Assembly (NCBI RefSeq): GCF_020034665.1
Contig: NZ_JAIQDI010000001.1
Location: 1,984,001-2,048,000 of the forward strand
From: Niabella beijingensis
GTDB taxonomy: Bacteria; Bacteroidota; Bacteroidia; Chitinophagales; Chitinophagaceae
DNA: 64,000 bases
Direction: 5' to 3'
The notes beneath the pieces were generated by a model. It was not told where the DNA came from and did no database searches. It was given only the letters and a program-made list of their open reading frames with translations. Numbering within the stretch: the stretch's first letter is position 1; each line of letters starts with the position of its first letter. The position numbers and the translations under genes are program-made. This document shows, piece by piece, positions 8,109-16,233 of the stretch.

Positions 8109-10466
8109 TTAGAGTTTGAATGAGACACTGGCTATAAAATTGGAGGGTTTTTGCGGTGTTCCGTTATTATTCCAATACCGCTCATTCGAAAGATTGTTTC
8201 CTTTCAATGCAAACCGGTATCTTAAAACATCGTAAAATACCGAGGCGCTGAGCAAGGTATAACCGGGAACTTTAAAACTATTGGCGGCATCAAACCATGA
8301 GTCGTCTACATAATTCACACCGGCACCCAGTCCCAGTCCTTTGGCTTTACTTTCCTGGATGGAATAACTTACCCAGAGATTACCAATATTCTTCGGACTA
8401 AAAATTACATATTTACCTTGCAGGGAGGGTGCCGCATTGCGATACCTGTTCTCGTTAAAGCCATAGCCTGCTACTATATTCATCCCGGGAATAGGGTTGG
8501 CAATTACCTCCGCTTCCACACCGCGACTGCGCTGGGTACCATCCTGGAATGTGAAATTTTTTCCATCAATCAATTCTGTACGCGTTGAGTTAGTAACGCT
8601 GATATCATACAGGCTGATGCTTCCTGCCAGCCGTGTATTGAACAGGTCAAATTTCACACCTCCTTCTAATTGGTTTCCGTATTGAGGTTTCAATACAAGG
8701 ATCGTATTATCGGGCTGGGTTACCGGCGCCAGGTTCACAAATCCGTTCATATAGTTCCCGAACACTGATAATTGGTTAGCGATAACCTGATACACCATGC
8801 CAAACTTGGGCGATAAGGAAGTTTGCTCATAGGCACCGGTATATAAGCCGGTTAGTGCATTATAAGTGCCTTTGGTAGAAAAACGGTCCACTCTTAAGCT
8901 AAGCATTGCCAGTAAATGATCCGTAATATTTACCACATCAGAGGCGTAAACGCTTGCATTTTTGGCAACTGTTGAGGTAGTTGAAAAGCCCTGTTTTGCC
9001 GACATAGAATCCAGCGCAGGTATGCTCATGCCTTTTAAAGGTTGGCGTATATTGATCACATCGAAATTGACAGTAGCCCTGTACAGGTCATTATAATTAT
9101 GGTTATAGTCGATACCTGCTACCAGGCGATTACGAATAGACCCGATCTTAAAATCGCCGATGAAGTTTTGCTGTACTTCTATGTTGCCAAAGGTTTCAGG
9201 GGTCTGGTTTCTGACCACTCTCGAATACATCGAATCGTTGACCATATTAAGAGCAGTCCAGTATAGGCTTTTATAGTACCCTACCGAGTACAGGTAATTG
9301 GTTTGTAATTTCCATTTATCGGATATCTTATATTCCACCTGGGCCTGTATATTATTAATACCGTTGTTTACATCAACACTGTTATTGATATAAGATTTTT
9401 TATAATCCAGCGGCAGGTCTTTAAAATTCCTGGCGGTAATATTGGTCAGGTTGCCAAGGCCGAATGAAACAACGGTATAATTGCCACGAGTCATCTCCAT
9501 ATCCAGTATGAATTTTAAACGATCATTCACCTGGTAAGAAAAAGTAGGGGCGATCGTGTAGTTCTTATTAAATCCCTGGTCCTGGAAACTGCCTTCCGAT
9601 TGTGCAGCTGCATTGATACGAAATAAAGCTGTTTTATCTTTATTGATAGGTGTATTGATATCGGCCGATATACGGCCAAACTCATAACTGCCACCTGCAA
9701 CGCTGATTTCTCCGCCAAATTCTTCATAAGGGCGCTTGGTAACATAATTATAAACACCGCCAAAAGTTACGTTTCTGTTACTACCAAACAGAGTGCCGGA
9801 AGGACCTTTTATAGATTCAATGCGCTCCAATATGGCAGGATTCAGTGGTACAATGGCGCTGGTTGCCATACCGTTTCTCATACCGATGGTTGTAGAAAAG
9901 CCTCTCATGCTTAATCCCATAGAACCACCAGCCGAAAAGTTAGGAACAGAACCGGGGATATTACGGTAAAGATCGGTACGCTCTATAATAACCTGTTCCT
10001 GTATGAGAGCACGGCCTACTACATTATAAACCTGGGGATTTTCCAGGTTTTTCAAAGGCATACGTGCCACAAATTCACTGGATTTGTAAACAAATTTGTT
10101 TTTAGAATTAGTAACGATCACTTCCTGTAGCTGGCTATTGGAGATGGTTATCTGAAAATCGGCTGCCACCGTCCTGTTCGAAGCAACAGTTACCGATTTT
10201 TTTAAGGTTTCGTATCCGATAAAAGAAGCTTCCAGCTCATAATTTCCAATCGGGATCTTAGTAAGCGTGTAAAAACCGGCTTCATCGGTTATGGCGCTCC
10301 GGTTAGTGTTGACAACAGTAATAGTTACATAAGATGCGGGCTGATGATCGCTCGTAATTACCCTTCCTTTTATCGCTCCGGACTGCGCCAACAGGTCGCT
10401 GGCTACTAACATTAACACAAAAAATATCACTATTTGATGTTGATGTCTAAATTCCCTCATAAACAT
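8109..10466 (-). CDS. TonB-dependent siderophore-type receptor
   Basis: 785 residues: signal peptide ending LLAQ (about residue 28), a carboxypeptidase-regulatory-like beta domain (about 30-110), a TonB plug (about 120-235, with GFSTTIGMRNG and IESIKGPSGTLFGS) and a 22-strand barrel ending in a terminal aromatic-rich strand (NFIASVSFKL). Full length. Family members import ferric siderophores or other metal chelates across the outer membrane with energy from TonB. It is monocistronic here, with its own terminator downstream and 704 bases of non-coding DNA upstream. The ligand cannot be told from sequence. Confidence 0.88.
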   Translation of the reverse strand: MFMREFRHQHQIVIFFVLMLVASDLLAQSGAIKGRVITSDHQPASYVTITVVNTNRSAITDEAGFYTLTKIPIGNYELEASFIGYETLKKSVTVASNRTVAADFQITISNSQLQEVIVTNSKNKFVYKSSEFVARMPLKNLENPQVYNVVGRALIQEQVIIERTDLYRNIPGSVPNFSAGGSMGLSMRGFSTTIGMRNGMATSAIVPLNPAILERIESIKGPSGTLFGSNRNVTFGGVYNYVTKRPYEEFGGEISVAGGSYEFGRISADINTPINKDKTALFRINAAAQSEGSFQDQGFNKNYTIAPTFSYQVNDRLKFILDMEMTRGNYTVVSFGLGNLTNITARNFKDLPLDYKKSYINNSVDVNNGINNIQAQVEYKISDKWKLQTNYLYSVGYYKSLYWTALNMVNDSMYSRVVRNQTPETFGNIEVQQNFIGDFKIGSIRNRLVAGIDYNHNYNDLYRATVNFDVINIRQPLKGMSIPALDSMSAKQGFSTTSTVAKNASVYASDVVNITDHLLAMLSLRVDRFSTKGTYNALTGLYTGAYEQTSLSPKFGMVYQVIANQLSVFGNYMNGFVNLAPVTQPDNTILVLKPQYGNQLEGGVKFDLFNTRLAGSISLYDISVTNSTRTELIDGKNFTFQDGTQRSRGVEAEVIANPIPGMNIVAGYGFNENRYRNAAPSLQGKYVIFSPKNIGNLWVSYSIQESKAKGLGLGAGVNYVDDSWFDAANSFKVPGYTLLSASVFYDVLRYRFALKGNNLSNERYWNNNGTPQKPSNFIASVSFKL

Positions 10467-11170
10467 TAAAATATTATTTACTAGTTGTAACGATTCGAAA
10501 GTATTAAATCATGGGAATAACCATTTACGATAAGCGAAAAATTAACTCGCTTTAAATAGAGGTATATATAAATGCCACGCAGCAGAAAAGTCATATTGGT
10601 AAAACGCTCTAGCTATTTGTCCAGCAAATGAAGTTTGTTCCAAAATATCTACCATCGAATAATATCAATTTTTGAGTTAGGAGAAACTGTTGTTTTAATT
10701 GAATCAAAATATTCTCTTTGCTATTTGGGAAAAGCTTTTGCCTAGTAGTACTGACGAATTCAAGCACAAATCAAAATTTAAAGATCTGGTTAGTTTTCCT
10801 TCCTCTTGTACCTAATCAAGGGCGGTTATGGTGAGATATTAGTAGATGGGAAATATTTCGCCAAAATTTCTTAATCCTAGGCGAATTATTTTCTCTCTTT
10901 TTTGGAGATTATCGATTTTCATGCAGTATTTTCTAATTAAATATCATATCCAGTTAATTTGATTCGATAATGTAAAATAAGCCTAAGAATATAAAATTTT
11001 CTAGAACAGTGTCAGAATGGCTCCTACATTAGTTTCGCTTATGATAAGTCTATAAAGGTAAGGATCAATGCAATTCGTGGCGTTACGCCTATTTTAAGCG
11101 GCATTTTTTTTTACTAGAAATCTTTAAATACAGGGTAATACGCCCAAGCAAAGACCTAAAAAAAATATCT
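10467..11170. other. 704-bp region without a clear gene; contains repeat copy B
   Basis: AT-rich DNA between two minus-strand genes. It contains repeat copy B (10818-10858). Just before that lies a 38-codon plus-strand frame (10699-10815, TTG start, beginning LNQNILFAIWEKLL), which looks like a coding remnant but has no recognisable family. A short GGCG-TTA-CGCC inverted repeat near 11079-11089 is followed by T-rich DNA. The receptor promoter should lie near 10470-10520, but no convincing box was found. Confidence 0.4.
10818..10858 (-). repeat. Conserved ~40-bp repeat, copy B, inside the cargo
   Basis: Plus strand: AAGGGCGGTTATGGTGAGA followed by TATTAGTAGATGGGAAATA. Most positions match copy A, and the orientation is the same. 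It lies about 350 bases upstream of the TonB receptor start. Copies A and B thus form direct repeats around the receptor gene. Confidence 0.65.
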
Positions 11171-12754
11171 CTATTTTTTAGTGTACTGTTTAAAAATGTT
11201 CATGTTTTCATTATAAATGGGGCTTTGGATACTTAAAAAATTTAAAACACTATGAAATATATGATTTTGGGTCAGTTGTTTATTGGGTTTGAGTTGTTTT
11301 GAACTATCAGATAACCAGACGATAAATGGGATCTCGTATTGTTCCTTGGGAGCGATACTCAAAGGCACCCCGTGCATATATAGATTTTTTTCGCCTAAAG
11401 ATTCTCCATGATCCGACACAAAAATCATTGTGCTTTTATAGCCATTTAATTGTTTTAAATCTTCAATTACATTATGTAAGAGATAGTCAGTATAGACAAT
11501 AGTATTGTCATAGGCATTAATCAGTTCTTTTTGAGAACAATTTCCCAATTCAACGCTATTACAAACGGGCTTAAAGGTTTCAAATTGCGGAGGGTATTTC
11601 TTGCTGTACGTAGGACCATGGCTTGTACTTGTGTGCAGGACAACTAATATTTTATTTTTTTTGCTGATCAGGATTTGTTCTTTCAGGCCACTTAAAAGGA
11701 TTGCGTCGTAATTACAACTGTCGCCTTTGCAATTTTGCATTAACCCATCTTTATTTTGATAATTTTGAATATGAACAGGGGGTTCTCCCCAGTTGGTGGA
11801 TCTCCATATAACTTCTACATTATTTCTATATAAATAATTGGGTAAGATTTCATACAAATCGTTGGTAGGGGCGTGCTCCAAAATACATTTTACACCTGCG
11901 CTAGTATATGTAGCACAGGACGTGGCGTCAAAATGAAATAGGTTCGGAGTTTGGGAAAGTAGTGGATTCGTGTTTCTTGAGTAGCCGTACAAAGAAAAGT
12001 TTTCCCTTCTTGCAGATTCTCCTATGACTAAGACTACAACGGCTTTAGCGCTATCTTTTAATGTTGCATTTGGTAATAAAATTTCTTTTTTATTTTTTTC
12101 GTATTGATGAACATAATGAATACCGGTATTTACGAAATAGGACCAGGGCATCGCAAGCCCTCCTAATTGTTTTGAATTTTTATCAATCCATAGCCAATTA
12201 CTTGAATTAATAAATGCCAGCGTAATCATAAATAATAAAGTAAGCGAGGAGGTGATTAAAAACCGCTTTAACGAAACGCTTGTTATTTTTACTTTAATGA
12301 TGTAAATGGCAGGAATAACTCCCAATAGGATTATGTATATAATCAATTTAATAGAAAAAAAACTGCTGGCTTCTCCGTAATCGGTATTGAGCACATTGCC
12401 CATCATAATTCCATCTACAATAATATGGTAAGTATTGACAAAGTAAAGGGCAATTGCATTGAGAATAAATATTAAAACCAATAAAAATTTCCCAACAAAC
12501 CGCGAGAGGAAGAATATCAGGTAAAAAACAAAAGCGTTTGCAACCAACATGAGAATTATTAGGCTTGCAATTATAATAATACCGTTTAAACTTTTATAAT
12601 CAACGTTATTAAAAACAAAGGTGTAGAATGGAAAATGAAAGAACAGGAAATTCAAAAAACCCATTAATAAGGCAAACTGGATTAGCTTTAAATTAAAGAG
12701 CGGCTTTAGCTTTGTACTATAAAACTGCTTTAATTTCAAATTATTTTTTAGCAT
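11171..12754 (-). CDS. Lipid A phosphoethanolamine transferase, EptA/MCR-like
   Basis: About 528 residues from the chosen ATG at 12752-12754; a start 42 bases upstream would overlap the neighbour more. Five membrane helices fill roughly 20-200, followed by a periplasmic alkaline-phosphatase-fold domain. Visible are the metal site VIGESARREN (about 240), the nucleophile region SCATYTSAGVKC (about 278), and VSDHGESLGE (about 443) with a following His. Family members move phosphoethanolamine onto lipid A, lowering negative charge and susceptibility to cationic peptides. It overlaps the PAP2 gene by 14 bases, implying coupled expression and a shared lipid A modification role. Confidence 0.85.
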   Translation of the reverse strand: MLKNNLKLKQFYSTKLKPLFNLKLIQFALLMGFLNFLFFHFPFYTFVFNNVDYKSLNGIIIIASLIILMLVANAFVFYLIFFLSRFVGKFLLVLIFILNAIALYFVNTYHIIVDGIMMGNVLNTDYGEASSFFSIKLIIYIILLGVIPAIYIIKVKITSVSLKRFLITSSLTLLFMITLAFINSSNWLWIDKNSKQLGGLAMPWSYFVNTGIHYVHQYEKNKKEILLPNATLKDSAKAVVVLVIGESARRENFSLYGYSRNTNPLLSQTPNLFHFDATSCATYTSAGVKCILEHAPTNDLYEILPNYLYRNNVEVIWRSTNWGEPPVHIQNYQNKDGLMQNCKGDSCNYDAILLSGLKEQILISKKNKILVVLHTSTSHGPTYSKKYPPQFETFKPVCNSVELGNCSQKELINAYDNTIVYTDYLLHNVIEDLKQLNGYKSTMIFVSDHGESLGEKNLYMHGVPLSIAPKEQYEIPFIVWLSDSSKQLKPNKQLTQNHIFHSVLNFLSIQSPIYNENMNIFKQYTKK

Positions 12755-13625
12755 AAATAGTAATAATTTTATACAGTGAAACAACCAGGCTGGCAAGTGA
12801 CAAATAAAATATTATTAGATTTTCATTAATTATTTTGTTGATTAATATGACACAACCAATCAGGAATAACAGAATAAATATCGGATAGAATCTTTTATTG
12901 TTAACCCATGTGCAAAATTTGTATTTCCGGCTGATAAAAATACCTATAAGCCCCGAAATATACCCTATAATACCTCCTGTGATGACATCGAGCGGGTAAT
13001 GCGCTCCTACACCCACCCTCGTAAAGACAAGCACCAAACCTATGATGATTACGGAAAGAAAAAAAAGAATTTTATACTTCAGCTTTTGAGGTGTAAATGC
13101 AAACAATAACACGGTAAGAATCGTAAAAATGGTAATGGAGTGCCCCGAAGGTAAACTGTTAAACCCCGATAATTTTTTCCCGACGATAATAAAACTATTA
13201 CTATTGAATAGTGCTGCAGGTCTAGGTACCACAAATATCTTTTTTAGCGAACAGGAAAACAGCGCAGAAACCAGCAAGCCAGGTATTAAAGCCTCCCAGA
13301 TTTTTGGTGCATACACAATAAAAATACTCAAAAAAGATAAAAAAATGAGTGCATCGCCCAATTGGGTAAGGTTAAATTGAAGATTTGGATATTGTCCCAG
13401 ATTATAATTAATAAAAAAGAAGGTTTCCTCTTGAATTTGTATGTATCTGTCAACATTTAATGCATTTTGACTATACAGCAACAAGACCATTGAAGCCAGT
13501 AAAAAAGCGGGTAAAATAAACAAAAATACCTTGAGCCTTGAATAGTTATTAATGATATTGTTGCTCCGGATGGCGAATGCACCAATCCAACTATTAAAAA
13601 CTGTAAATTTTTTTTGCTTGTCCAT
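12741..13625 (-). CDS. PAP2-family membrane phosphatase, LpxE/LpxF-like
   Basis: 294 residues with six or more membrane helices. The three PAP2 motifs are present: KKIFVVPRP (about 128), SLPSGHS (about 158) and TRVGVGAHYPLD (about 202). The family removes phosphate from lipid pyrophosphates, phosphatidyl lipids or lipid A. Coupling with the phosphoethanolamine transferase suggests lipid A phosphate removal before or beside phosphoethanolamine addition, but undecaprenyl pyrophosphate phosphatase activity cannot be excluded. Confidence 0.85.
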   Translation of the reverse strand: MDKQKKFTVFNSWIGAFAIRSNNIINNYSRLKVFLFILPAFLLASMVLLLYSQNALNVDRYIQIQEETFFFINYNLGQYPNLQFNLTQLGDALIFLSFLSIFIVYAPKIWEALIPGLLVSALFSCSLKKIFVVPRPAALFNSNSFIIVGKKLSGFNSLPSGHSITIFTILTVLLFAFTPQKLKYKILFFLSVIIIGLVLVFTRVGVGAHYPLDVITGGIIGYISGLIGIFISRKYKFCTWVNNKRFYPIFILLFLIGCVILINKIINENLIIFYLSLASLVVSLYKIITIYAKK

Positions 13626-13770
13626 GTTTACTTGTAATAGTTATTACTACGACTTGATCTGCCATTGAAGGGAAAAATGTTCGTTAAGCTGTAATTATAG
13701 ATAGTTGATTAATTCGTTTCACTTCGGCTAATTATTTTGATGATAGGCATCCTAAGAACAGATGAACAAA

Positions 13771-15219
13771 CTATGGAATTGTATTAATATCTTTGCCCCA
13801 GTCTTTCTTAAAAAGAAAATACTGATATTCCTGTTGAAAAGGTACCAAGTAGTCAGGTGTGATATATTCGTCTACCAAATTATCCTTGCCAAATGTTATC
13901 AACATCAAAGGAACGGTTATAACAACCTTTGTATTAGGAAGTTCATATTGCAAAAGATGTCCGGCAGTAATCTTATTAAGAGGCCCTCCAATCGGCGAGC
14001 CAATTATTGAGCCTCGCTTATATACCTTAAACAACGCCGCAAAATATGCAGCAGCTGAAAAGGTACCCCCATCTACCAGCAGGTAGGTATCTCCGGAAAA
14101 AAAGTATGGATTGGGCTTCCTTTTATATATCACTATTCTATTTGCTTGACTCTGATTTTCGCTAAACCCGTCGTACAAACGATATAGCCGCTTTCGAAGT
14201 TCACTTTTTGATCCAATAAAATTATTGTCAATAGTTTTTAAGTACTTGAATGGTATATTTTTCATGGGTGGCATCTTTTCATAAAGCACTTCATTAAAGA
14301 CGGTATCCCTTAAGTAAGAGAATAATAAACCCGGTATCTCCATTTTACCACCAGGATTACCCCGAATATCCAAAATCAAAGTTTTTGCAGACTTTAGTCG
14401 AATATCCATAAACACCTTATTAAATAAACTCAGAAATTGCAGATAGGCGAGGGAGCTATCATTGCCCTCTGACAATCCAAAAGAATTCAGTTTCAGATAA
14501 TATGTCTTTGAGTTGTTATCAAATTGCGTTTGTATGTTTACTTGATTTTGAGCGTTATTGCGATTTAACGGGAAGATCGCACCACTATTCATTTTCAATG
14601 CTTCTGTTAAAGTTATTGCCTTACAAGTTTCGTTGTTTCTTTTTGTATTTTTTATATCATCTTTATAACTAATATCAAATTTGTCTGCAGCACCATAAGC
14701 GAGAAAAAATAAAAAAGAGAAGGATGTGTTCAACATGTATTTGCCAAAGCTACCTTGCTCATTACCTTTTGTTAGTTTACCTACGATTTCAGCTATTGGA
14801 AGACCATTGATACTTTCAATAATACTACCGTAAGGGACGGGACCATTTTCAATATTTACTAAAAGAGCGCTATCAATACTGTATAAAGGAAGGGGAAAGA
14901 AAGCTGCTGATGTTGGAAGGGCTTTCTCCCCCAAAATAATATTGGCGTGATCATCATAAAAGGTATTAATATTTTGAGATTTAAAGTATTTTATCATCTC
15001 AACACTACTTGCACTATCAGCAGGAAACATTCTTAGCGCCTGAGAGAGTTTTCCCTCTATACTATCTTTTTGCTCCTTCGTTAAGATAGGATTTGTCTCA
15101 ATTATAATGTCCTTCAATATTTTCAAATCCTCGATGATTTGTTGCTTTGCGTATTTGGGCTGAGCATTCGTGATAGGGATAAATGAATGCAAGATTACTA
15201 CAAAAAAAATACTACGCAT
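13771..15219 (-). CDS. S41-family peptidase (C-terminal processing protease type)
   Basis: About 482 residues with a signal peptide from MRSIFF (the frame opens 27 bases earlier). A short N-terminal helical region and a PDZ-like segment (about 110-160) precede the TSPc domain, with LILDIRGNPGGK (about 283) and the nucleophile region DGGTFSAAA (about 381). Secreted or periplasmic. It lies 15 bases downstream of a DUF2490 gene and upstream of the lipid A pair. Bacteroidota carry many such secreted S41 proteins of unknown substrate. The Ser is present; I could not confirm the catalytic Lys. Confidence 0.8.
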   Translation of the reverse strand: MRSIFFVVILHSFIPITNAQPKYAKQQIIEDLKILKDIIIETNPILTKEQKDSIEGKLSQALRMFPADSASSVEMIKYFKSQNINTFYDDHANIILGEKALPTSAAFFPLPLYSIDSALLVNIENGPVPYGSIIESINGLPIAEIVGKLTKGNEQGSFGKYMLNTSFSFLFFLAYGAADKFDISYKDDIKNTKRNNETCKAITLTEALKMNSGAIFPLNRNNAQNQVNIQTQFDNNSKTYYLKLNSFGLSEGNDSSLAYLQFLSLFNKVFMDIRLKSAKTLILDIRGNPGGKMEIPGLLFSYLRDTVFNEVLYEKMPPMKNIPFKYLKTIDNNFIGSKSELRKRLYRLYDGFSENQSQANRIVIYKRKPNPYFFSGDTYLLVDGGTFSAAAYFAALFKVYKRGSIIGSPIGGPLNKITAGHLLQYELPNTKVVITVPLMLITFGKDNLVDEYITPDYLVPFQQEYQYFLFKKDWGKDINTIP

Positions 15220-15260
15220 TTTATAATTTTTGAGATGAACGTACACCAGAAATACAATTT

Positions 15261-15971
15261 TTAGTTATCCTTATCACCCCAGCGATCTATAACAATATTT
15301 GCAGCCAGCTGGATAAAATGCAGGCTTCTGTTGCCAGATCGAGATAACTCCCGTTGCCATAAGTACCCTGTTGCTATTCCAATATTCCCATTAAACTGGT
15401 ACCCGATTCCTGAATACACGCGGTTTCTTTTAAATGCATTTTCTTTGGGACCCAAAAACAGTTCATCAAAAGTATTTACAAAAAATGTTTTTGCTATTAC
15501 CCTTTTCCTGTTGATAGGTATTGTCGCGCTTAAACGATACCGGTATCGCTGATCATTTGATCTTTGTTCTGTTTTCAGTTGATGAAAGAACCGCTGCTCC
15601 GCTCTTAACCTATGGTCAAAATCAATTCTTGAAATAGCATGACTAAACGTGTATTGCAGCCAAAGCCTTAATTCTTCCTGGGAGAGGCTTTTTTGTCCAT
15701 AGGTAGCATAGCGTCCAACCCCAATCAGCGCCTGGTTATAGGCATTGAAATTATAGCCCGTTCCTCCTTTCACTTCATAATAGTCTATGGTTTTGAATTG
15801 CTCAATGGATCGTGCCTGCAGCTCCATCCACGCGATCCATTTCGGGGCATAATTGTAGGTCACGGACGTAGCCATAAATCCCGAAAGATGCTCAGGGTTT
15901 GTTTCGCTTTGCGCCAGACATAAATTTGCTAACGCCGATGAAAATGCCTGAAATAAAAATCTTCGGATCAT
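15261..15971 (-). CDS. DUF2490 family outer-membrane beta-barrel-like protein
   Basis: About 236 residues from MIRRFLFQ; the frame opens 60 bases upstream. Signal peptide ending CLAQ, then alternating amphipathic strands and the pattern LRAEQRF / RYRYRLSATIPI typical of DUF2490, whose members are predicted outer-membrane barrels of unknown function. It lies upstream of the S41 peptidase on the same strand. Confidence 0.7.
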   Translation of the reverse strand: MIRRFLFQAFSSALANLCLAQSETNPEHLSGFMATSVTYNYAPKWIAWMELQARSIEQFKTIDYYEVKGGTGYNFNAYNQALIGVGRYATYGQKSLSQEELRLWLQYTFSHAISRIDFDHRLRAEQRFFHQLKTEQRSNDQRYRYRLSATIPINRKRVIAKTFFVNTFDELFLGPKENAFKRNRVYSGIGYQFNGNIGIATGYLWQRELSRSGNRSLHFIQLAANIVIDRWGDKDN

Positions 15972-16233
15972 GCAGTGTAAGTAATTTAAAAAGCATTTAT
16001 TTATTATATATTTTATTTTGAATTTCAACAAGTTGATTTTTAAATGCTTTGGCCCAACCTAAATCAATTTGAAAGTCGCATTGCTGAAGGGTTATTTCAG
16101 GGATCACCCTGATATACTGTATCTATTCTATTAATGACTTTATGTTCATTTGTGATCCGTATTACAGTCTCACCATTTCAAACCGTTTTGCAGCTTTTAC
16201 GTTCAACTGAACTCGCTTGTATATTGAGATCTG

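Noticed and set aside
11079..11089. GGCG-TTA-CGCC hairpin with nearby T run as a terminator
   Set aside because: The stem is only 4 bp and the T run is about 14 bases away with no gene ending toward it.
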